NCBI GenBank assembly: GCA_003427395.1
Contig: BFEA01000057.1
Location: 2,828,884-2,874,564 of the forward strand
Source: Chara braunii
Taxonomy: Eukaryota > Streptophyta > Charophyceae > Charales > Characeae
Direction: 5' to 3'
DNA length: 45,681 nt
The notes under the pieces: generated by a model
What the model was told of the DNA's origin: nothing
Databases searched by the model: none
What the model saw: the letters and a program-made list of their open reading frames with translations, nothing else
Position numbers and translations under genes: made by a program
Shown here: positions 40,807-45,681 of the stretch, in pieces
Layout of the letters: each line of letters starts with the position of its first letter
Position numbering within the stretch: position 1 is the stretch's first letter

Positions 40807-40925
40807 ATGTTTTATAAAGTTTCTGGAACTTGGTCGAATCATGAAGGTAGTCTCTTATTATGGTGTTGGGTCTTGAGTCTTTATGGTTTTGTCTTTTGTT
40901 TTCGAACTCGCAACGAAGTTGCCAT
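40807..40925 (+). pseudogene. ccmFN: ccmFN fragment (mitochondrial cytochrome c maturation)
   Basis: FYKVSGTWSNHEGSLLLWCW then VLSLYGFVFCFRTRN matches the conserved WSNHEGS membrane region of CcmF N-terminal protein, part of the haem lyase that attaches haem to cytochromes c in plant mitochondria. The WNHEGS core is diagnostic. Only about 38 residues remain; the frame continues to 40989 without obvious similarity. ccmF is mitochondrially encoded in land plants and charophytes. Confidence 0.8.
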
Positions 40926-41054
40926 GACTAGTGCCCCTCTTATGATTCACAAATGGATTGCTTTATTTTTCTCTGTTTTTTATGTTTAACCTCCAATCCT
41001 TTTCTTCGAATTTCCTTTTTAAGCACTGATTCTGGAAAAGAATTCAACCCTGTT

Positions 41055-41235
41055 CTATAAGACCCCGTATTGGCTATACTGACAAACACAACAAATAGTA
41101 AGAAAAATGGTTCCTACGATGACATGAAAGCCATGGAATCCAGTAGCTAAAAAGAATGTAGAGCCATATATCCCATCAGAAATGGTAAAAGGAGCTTCCA
41201 CATATTCCATTCCTTGAAATGCAATAAAAACTAAG
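41055..41235 (-). pseudogene. cox3: cox3 fragment, fused to cob
   Basis: The frame [20 protein letters not shown] then [20 protein letters not shown] is cytochrome c oxidase subunit III, including the FHGFHVI(V/I)GT helix. It ends at a stop after CQYSQYGVL. Upstream it is joined in frame to cytochrome b, so one open frame (41285-41055) encodes a cob-cox3 chimera of 76 residues. Junction near FLVF/IAF. Confidence 0.88.
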
Positions 41236-41372
41236 AAAAAAAAAATTGATGCAATTTGTCCAATAGTTACATAGGGTGCTTCCACAGGTTGCCATCCAAT
41301 CTAGCCTAGAAGTAAACAATTTGCCACAAGTAACCAAAAAAGTTTTTGATGAATGGGTCTAAAAGTTGAACT
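41236..41372 (-). pseudogene. cob: cob fragment (cytochrome b C-terminus)
   Basis: SSTFRPIHQKLFWLLVANCL then LLG[17 protein letters not shown] and [12 protein letters not shown] correspond to the last membrane helices of plant cytochrome b. The tryptophan of LLGWIG is a TAG here (TGG to TAG), so the gene is dead, although an ORF restarts behind it. It is directly continuous with cox3 on one side and meets an 18-bp palindrome on the other. Confidence 0.85.
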
Positions 41373-41387
41373 TCATACGTATGAAGT
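41370..41387. other. 18-bp perfect palindrome at cob/atp9 junction
   Basis: ACTTCATACGTATGAAGT reads the same on both strands. It separates the cob and atp9 pieces and may reflect the joining event. Confidence 0.7.
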
Positions 41388-41390
41388 GTT

Positions 41391-41434
41391 AATAAAAAAG
41401 CAATAGCTTCAGTCAAAGCAAAACCTAAAATGGG
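41391..41434 (-). pseudogene. atp9: atp9 fragment (ATP synthase subunit c)
   Basis: PILGFALTEAIAFLLT: the segment ILGFALTEAIA contains the proton-carrying glutamate of the second helix of subunit c and is highly conserved. Only about 14 residues are present. In land plants and charophytes atp9 is mitochondrial. Confidence 0.6.
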
Positions 41435-41591
41435 TAGGGTCAGAGGTGAGTCTCTGCCCTCCCAAGTTTTTCACCTGATTTTTTGTTACTCATGTCAGCA
41501 TTCTCACTTCTGATATCTCCAACTGTTTTCACAAACAGCCATCTTCAACTTACAGAACGTTCCGCTACTGACCGCGGAAGATCCGCTGGAA

Positions 41592-42715
41592 CTGTTAAGA
41601 CCACTGCCTATTCCAAGTGAGCCATGTGAGTCTATCTCTATAGACTTTATGAGTCTCACTAAGAGTTGAAATGACAGCAGTTAGGTAATGGTTATCGTAG
41701 ATAGATTCTCAAAGTATGCTATGTTCATTCCTTTGCCTATCGAAGCTAGAACCGAACTGGTCATCCAGAAGTTTTAGATGCGATGGGTTTCTGAGTATGG
41801 ATTCCCGAAAACCATCGTCTCTGACCCGGATGTTCGGTTCACTAGTCTATAATGGCAAAAGTTGATGGAAGTCTATGGCACCAGGTTGACCATGTCATCA
41901 GGTAGACATCCTGAAATGAATGGCCAAACTGAGCAAATGAATTGTTTATGCCAACAACTTTTTCGCACGTATGCCCGACCCGATCACATAGATTGGGATG
42001 AGAACTTACCTAAGATTGCTTGCTTATAACAACAGTATACTTACTATTATAGGACGGACGCCAAATGCACTGCATAAGGGTTGGAAGCCTCAACGTCCCA
42101 TTGATGCCTTAACTAGGGACCAGATTCAGAGGTTACCCCTAGGAACCCGTGAACTTGCAGTTTTGTATGAAGAAGACATCAAAAAGGTAAAAGAAAGTAT
42201 ATAGAAAGCCCAACTTCAGATGATTGAGCAGGCTAACAAACATCGTCAGCCATCACAGTTTCAAGAAGGAGATCTGGTTTGTGCGAAATCTAAAGAATTT
42301 GCCTTAGAAGAAAATGTATCTAAAAAATTGTTCCCTGTCTAATATGGTCCCTGGGAAGTTCTCAAGGTGATTGGGGATGCAGATGGACTCTCCTATCGAA
42401 TAGATGTACCCCCACACCTAAGGACCTATCCTGTCTTCCATGCGTCTAAACTGCTACCGTATGTCGAAGGGAATAACTTTCCTAACAGACCATCTATGTT
42501 CCCACCCTCCATGAATGGAGGATATGAAGTTGAGAAGATTCTGGAACATGGCTATTTTTCTACATGTGGTATTGGAAGACCACAAAAGCAGTATAAGGTA
42601 AAGCTCAAGTCTCAACCTCCTACAAAAGCCAGATGGTTTAGTAAGAAAAAACTCTTACCTACTGCTCCTGACATTGTTGCTGCATACGAACGGGGGTTGA
42701 AGGAAAATGTCTTTC
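41592..42715 (+). pseudogene. Element D integrase core and chromodomain-like tail
   Basis: The frame gives LLRPLPIPSEPCESISIDFM (first D), VMVIVDRFSKYAMFIPLPIE, KTIVSDPDVRFTS (second D), and SSGRHPEMNGQTEQMN (E). Many stops (TGA/TAG/TAA) and two frameshifts interrupt it. The last open part (42367-42777) covers DGLSYRIDVPPHLRTYPVFH, then NGGYEVEKILEHG and QKQYKVKLKSQPPTKARWFS, a recognisable chromodomain (EVEKIL ... YKVK). The AT-hook-like RGRP of A and B is changed to GIGRP. Confidence 0.85.
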
Positions 42716-42866
42716 TTGCGATGGAACTCCAAAATTGGGCCGGCAGGAATGCAATAACCCATACAGTATGCCCGTAGAAAGTCTAAGGGCCTCGCCAGGC
42801 CACACCCAGGCCCATGCCGAAAAGGGGGAAAAGACCCCAGCTACGGATTCAGGGCCTGCGCGAGGA

Positions 42867-42888
42867 ACAGTTGACTAAAGTCAACTGT
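42867..42888. other. Near-perfect 22-bp palindrome with W-box cores
   Basis: ACAGTTGACT-AA-AGTCAACTGT: ten paired bases either side of AA. Both arms contain the WRKY core TTGAC(T). Confidence 0.6.
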
Positions 42889-43256
42889 CGGGACCCAACA
42901 GTCAAAGTCCAAAGTGGACCCAGCCCAGGCCGTTGGTCAGACGCACACACTTGTTTGTATGCAGGTACCCAGACAGCATCAAGACCAAGGGGAAATCTGC
43001 AACTGTACACAATCCAGGCCCTCGGCTGTGAGTCAATCTGCACGACTGTGGGAAGGGGAACCAAGGCCAGACAGCCTCGTCAAACACTACAAAGGGCCTG
43101 GTCTCGAGGTGGTCAACATTCAGTCTTGCTATGCTGCTTGGACGCTGGCTCGACTCTGACTGGACACTGACATTGACGCTGGCTTTGCACAGGCACTGTG
43201 GACGACGACGCGGGAGTGTGGTAGCATGCTGGCGCTTTCTGCTTTGTGCGCCAGGC

Positions 43257-43506
43257 ATTGCTGATGTGGCGTTGCCACCTGTCTATCCTGCTGATGTGGG
43301 GCATGTCACTTGTCTGCATTGCTGATGTTGTGCATGCCATTGGTCTACATGTCTGATGTGGCGCATGCCACTGGTCTACATTGCTCATGTGGCGCTGCCA
43401 CCTGTCTACATTGTGTTGCTGATGTGGCGGTGCCACTTGTCTTCATTGATGATGTGGCGCATGCCACCTGTCTCTACATCTGACGTGGCATTGGCCACGC
43501 TGTCTA
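43257..43506. repeat. ~30-bp minisatellite of hairpins, about eight units
   Basis: Units follow TGATGTGGCGCATGCCAC-CTGTCTACATTGC. Each centre is a small hairpin with varied middle: GTGGCGTTGCCAC, GTGGGGCATGTCAC, GTGGCGCTGCCAC, GTGGCGGTGCCAC, GTGGCATTGGCCAC. One unit (GTTGTGCATGCCAT) has lost an outer pair. It lies within the element D LTR. Confidence 0.85.
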
Positions 43507-43599
43507 CATGAGGTGACTGGTTGCAACAATGAGGGAGATCGGGATCTGTGGATGATTGGGATCGGGTACTCACCTGAGGTTGACGTCGTTACAGTAATC

Positions 43600-45590
43600 T
43601 GCTGTTGTCTTCATGGTCTTCACGAGATAAGAGTGCCACGTGGCAGTTCTGTGTGATCAGGACTTATCATACTTGTTATCGTGTATTGGTTGATGACGTG
43701 GAGGAGAGAGGAAGCCCGGTGAAGAAGTGGGGTTTGATTGGATTACTCTTGGGTGATCATTGTTTGTCTCTTCCATCTTCACCTGTCTATTCCCCCTCCA
43801 CTCTCTTCGTCTAATGGTAACGAGATACTGTTTCAGATATCACTTCACGTTAACTGGAGACTTTGTGCAGATCTGAGACTACTTGTGCTTGACGTCGGAC
43901 GAGTATCTGCCAGACTGGGTTCATTGCACTAGCGGATTAAGGGTGTTACTAAGCACTTTCACAGAAGTCTACCTTTCGTTATCGGTGTCCTCTGTCACTG
44001 TTACGGGTGTTATGGTTAGGTTGCACATAGTATTGGGCCGCACCTGCGGGGTTGTCCTCGCAGGTGTGATTTACCTGCTGGGTGGTTTACCCAGGATTAT
44101 GTACCAACTATGGGGAAGCTCAGGTTTTAGGGCCTGGGGCTAGGGTTTAGGGTGGCTAAGGGTTAGGGTTTTGGGTTGAGAAGTACTAGCAGTATGTTTG
44201 AAGCTTGCTGCACTTGTCCCAGGATTTAATAAAGTGAAGGATAATGGGTTATTAAGATGATTTGTTGACACTTGGAATGCATTCCGCGACACAACTCCAT
44301 GAGTTCTTCACACTTGAAATGGTTGAGTCAGGTTGGCTGCTATACAACTACATTAAAAATTTAAAAACTTTATTTGAGTTCAACTGTTTGTCATAAATGT
44401 TTGCTTGCTTTGTACGCTGATGTTTTTAAATAATTTTGTGATAAGCTCTTCAACGGTTTATGATTCACGATTGCTTGCGATGTTTTTGTACAATTTTCAT
44501 CACCAGAAGTGATTCACTTGAAAGTGGCAATCTTTCTCAAAAAGGGGTAATTGCCGTTCCGGTTGTGTATTCAATGTTTGACGGTTTTGTATTCTCTTCT
44601 TTGCCTGTGCTTGTGAGTGCTGTTGGTTTTACTAGGGGCATTGATGTATCCCAATTCTTGACATCTAGTATTTACATATCATGCCCCTTCCTTCTGCCTC
44701 TTTCTTGTTGTTGTCATGCATTTGCTTTTTTTTGGTCCTGATGATTCGAGTTCAGGGTGTGATTCCCACCTCTCTGGAGCGTTCCATGTACGTCACGTTT
44801 TTGGCAGGTTGCTTCCGCTCTGTCAGATTTGGACTGACCGAGGCCCACGGGTAAGCTTAAGTCCTGAACAACCGTACCATCCTTCGGTAATTGCTCAACC
44901 CTGCAATCCATTTACATCCAATTTTTAAACCACCAGTAACTTTCTGCCAGATGCGTTATGCACCAGTAGCTGGATACTACTCTCTCTGTGGCTGAGCCTG
45001 GGGCGGTCCGTTTTTGTTTTAAGTGCAGGGGGAATCCGCATGGGGAAAAACAGGCCCGGAGGTACTGGTGGTTTAAATTCCTCATTCAATAATAAAACTA
45101 AATAAAAAAAATAATGATTGACCTGATCAGGCTGGATAGTATGTAGTCATGGCACTGAGTATAGAATAAAACAATGCTAGCCGGTACCCGGGCGCGGCGG
45201 GCTGCGTAGGGCTGAAATGTGCTCACCTGCAGGATGGTATCAAGGGATGATGGTGCAAGGAAAATGAGCAATCGCAAAATGACCGAGGCTACCAAAGTGG
45301 CCAGGGGGCGCTTGCCCGGCCAGGCCAAAAATATATATATATTCTCCCTCCCTGCCTATGGTTTACCGGTCAGCTCTGTCTGACGATATATACAGTCTGT
45401 AGAGTTTTCCATCTGGTGTGGGGGAGTGATAGTCTGCTTTGATTTTGGTCACAGGTACCTTGAGGGCAGTGGTTGGTGCCCACCTCAGGGTATCAGTTGT
45501 CGGCCAGTCGTTGATGCTTAACCACAGCCGGGGTTAAGGTGGATTATCACTTACAGCAGGGTTGCATCCCGGCTGACCGCCGACCCCGAC
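43600..45590. other. Right-hand stretch without a recognised gene
   Basis: T-rich and GT-rich on the plus strand, with several medium frames (43883-44143, 44460-44741) that match nothing I know. It contains a short telomere-like run at 44125-44180 and an (AT)n stretch near 45329. Confidence 0.4.
44125..44180 (+). repeat. Interstitial telomere-like sequence
   Basis: TTTTAGGG, CTAGGGTTTAGGGTGG, TAAGGGTTAGGGTTTTGGG. Mixed TTTAGGG/TTAGGG-type units, degenerate and short. Confidence 0.55.
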
Positions 45591-45607
45591 CGCCGACCGT
45601 ATTGCAG

Positions 45608-45645
45608 CCGACCAGTTGGGCCGACTGGTCGGCGGTCTGCCGACC
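45608..45645. other. Two overlapping perfect hairpins
   Basis: CCGACCAGT-TGGGCCG-ACTGGTCGG (45608-45632) and GGTCGGC-GGTCT-GCCGACC (45627-45645) share bases and are mutually exclusive. Upstream GCCGACC repeats at 45578-45599 offer further pairing. Confidence 0.7.
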
Positions 45646-45658
45646 ACTGCGACTAGTG

Positions 45659-45681
45659 AAAAAAAAAAAAAAAAAAAAAAA
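45659..45681 (+). repeat. Terminal poly(A) run of at least 23 A
   Basis: The window ends in A. It may be the tail of a retroposed sequence or a homopolymer at a contig break; the sequence before it (GACTAGTG) has no AATAAA nearby. Confidence 0.8.

Larger units (their letters stand above)
40460..41500. other. Mosaic of mitochondrial gene fragments (NUMT-like)
   Basis: Pieces of at least four normally mitochondrial genes, plus a group II intron RT-like piece, occur within 1 kb on both strands, inside nuclear retrotransposon debris. The order and fusions are not those of an intact operon. Either rearranged mitochondrial DNA was captured at a double-strand break, or fragments were ligated together during repair. 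The right edge (41.45-41.59 kb) is not recognised. Confidence 0.75.
41590..43600 (+). mobile_element. Element D: 3' half of another Ty3/gypsy element
   Basis: Integrase core, chromodomain-like tail, polypurine tract and 3' LTR start are present. It begins abruptly at the linker before the integrase core (ELLRPLPIPSEPCESISIDF). Its LTR start (TGCAATAACCC) does not match element C, so C and D are different elements joined through the mitochondrial mosaic. Right end uncertain. Confidence 0.7.
42750..43600 (+). repeat. Element D 3' LTR (right end uncertain)
   Basis: TGCAATAACCCATACAG follows GGCCGGCAGGAA. There is no second copy in the window, so the end is a guess. It contains a 22-bp palindrome and a hairpin minisatellite. 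Confidence 0.5.

Noticed and set aside
41055-41285. Functional nuclear gene from the 76-aa cob-cox3 frame
   Set aside because: It lacks both protein ends, has no targeting peptide, and the upstream cob part has a stop.

Overview
The window looks like repeat-dominated nuclear DNA of a plant-lineage (streptophyte) eukaryote. The reasons are several degraded Ty3/gypsy LTR retrotransposons with chromodomain-like integrase tails, a plant-type methionine-tRNA-like primer binding site, fragments of plant-type mitochondrial genes (ccmFN, cob, cox3, atp9) embedded in the nuclear repeats, long microsatellites and nested transposons. A charophyte alga such as Chara would fit, but the species is inference. 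I see no intact single-copy host gene.

Layout. Element A is a minus-strand Ty3/gypsy copy. Its 5' LTR is at 23587-24679, primer site at 23572-23584, leader at 22.2-23.6 kb, gag at 20540-22207, protease at 20112-20654, RT and the start of RNase H at 18619-20111, the rest of RNase H plus integrase and chromodomain at 1294-2980, and a truncated 3' LTR at 463-1255. Its pol gene is split by a 15.6-kb insertion (2981-18613) flanked by the 5-bp duplication TCAGT; removing the insert and one TCAGT joins the two halves codon for codon. The insert has no transposase, RT or integrase that I recognise. It carries a promoter-like end, several families of structured repeats, three small minus-strand ORFs (two sharing a domain) and a trio of SINE-like units.

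Element B (plus strand, about 24.7-32.5 kb) is a second gypsy copy with a coiled-coil gag, a zinc knuckle, protease, RNase H, integrase and 3' LTR; its RT is deleted. A 690-bp hAT-like transposon (27515-28204, 15-bp terminal inverted repeats, 8-bp duplication) sits in its gag, and excision restores the reading frame. Anonymous and SINE-like sequence follows, then about 1.5 kb of TTC/TCC/CCAT microsatellite (34.8-36.3 kb).

Element C (plus strand, 36322 to about 40.45 kb) is an A-type 5' half: LTR, primer site, conserved leader, gag, and a canonical -1 frameshift heptamer at the gag-pol overlap. It stops at a roughly 1-kb mosaic of mitochondrial gene pieces (about 40.46-41.5 kb). Past the mosaic is the integrase/chromodomain half of another gypsy element, D (41.59-42.7 kb), with its own 3' LTR. 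The last 2 kb holds a short telomere-like run, strong hairpins and a terminal poly(A).

The most unusual signal is at 5597-6323: at least seven short stem-loops sharing an almost invariant loop of about 22 nt, with stems that differ between copies yet remain paired. This is covariation in an otherwise non-coding array inside the 15.6-kb insert.
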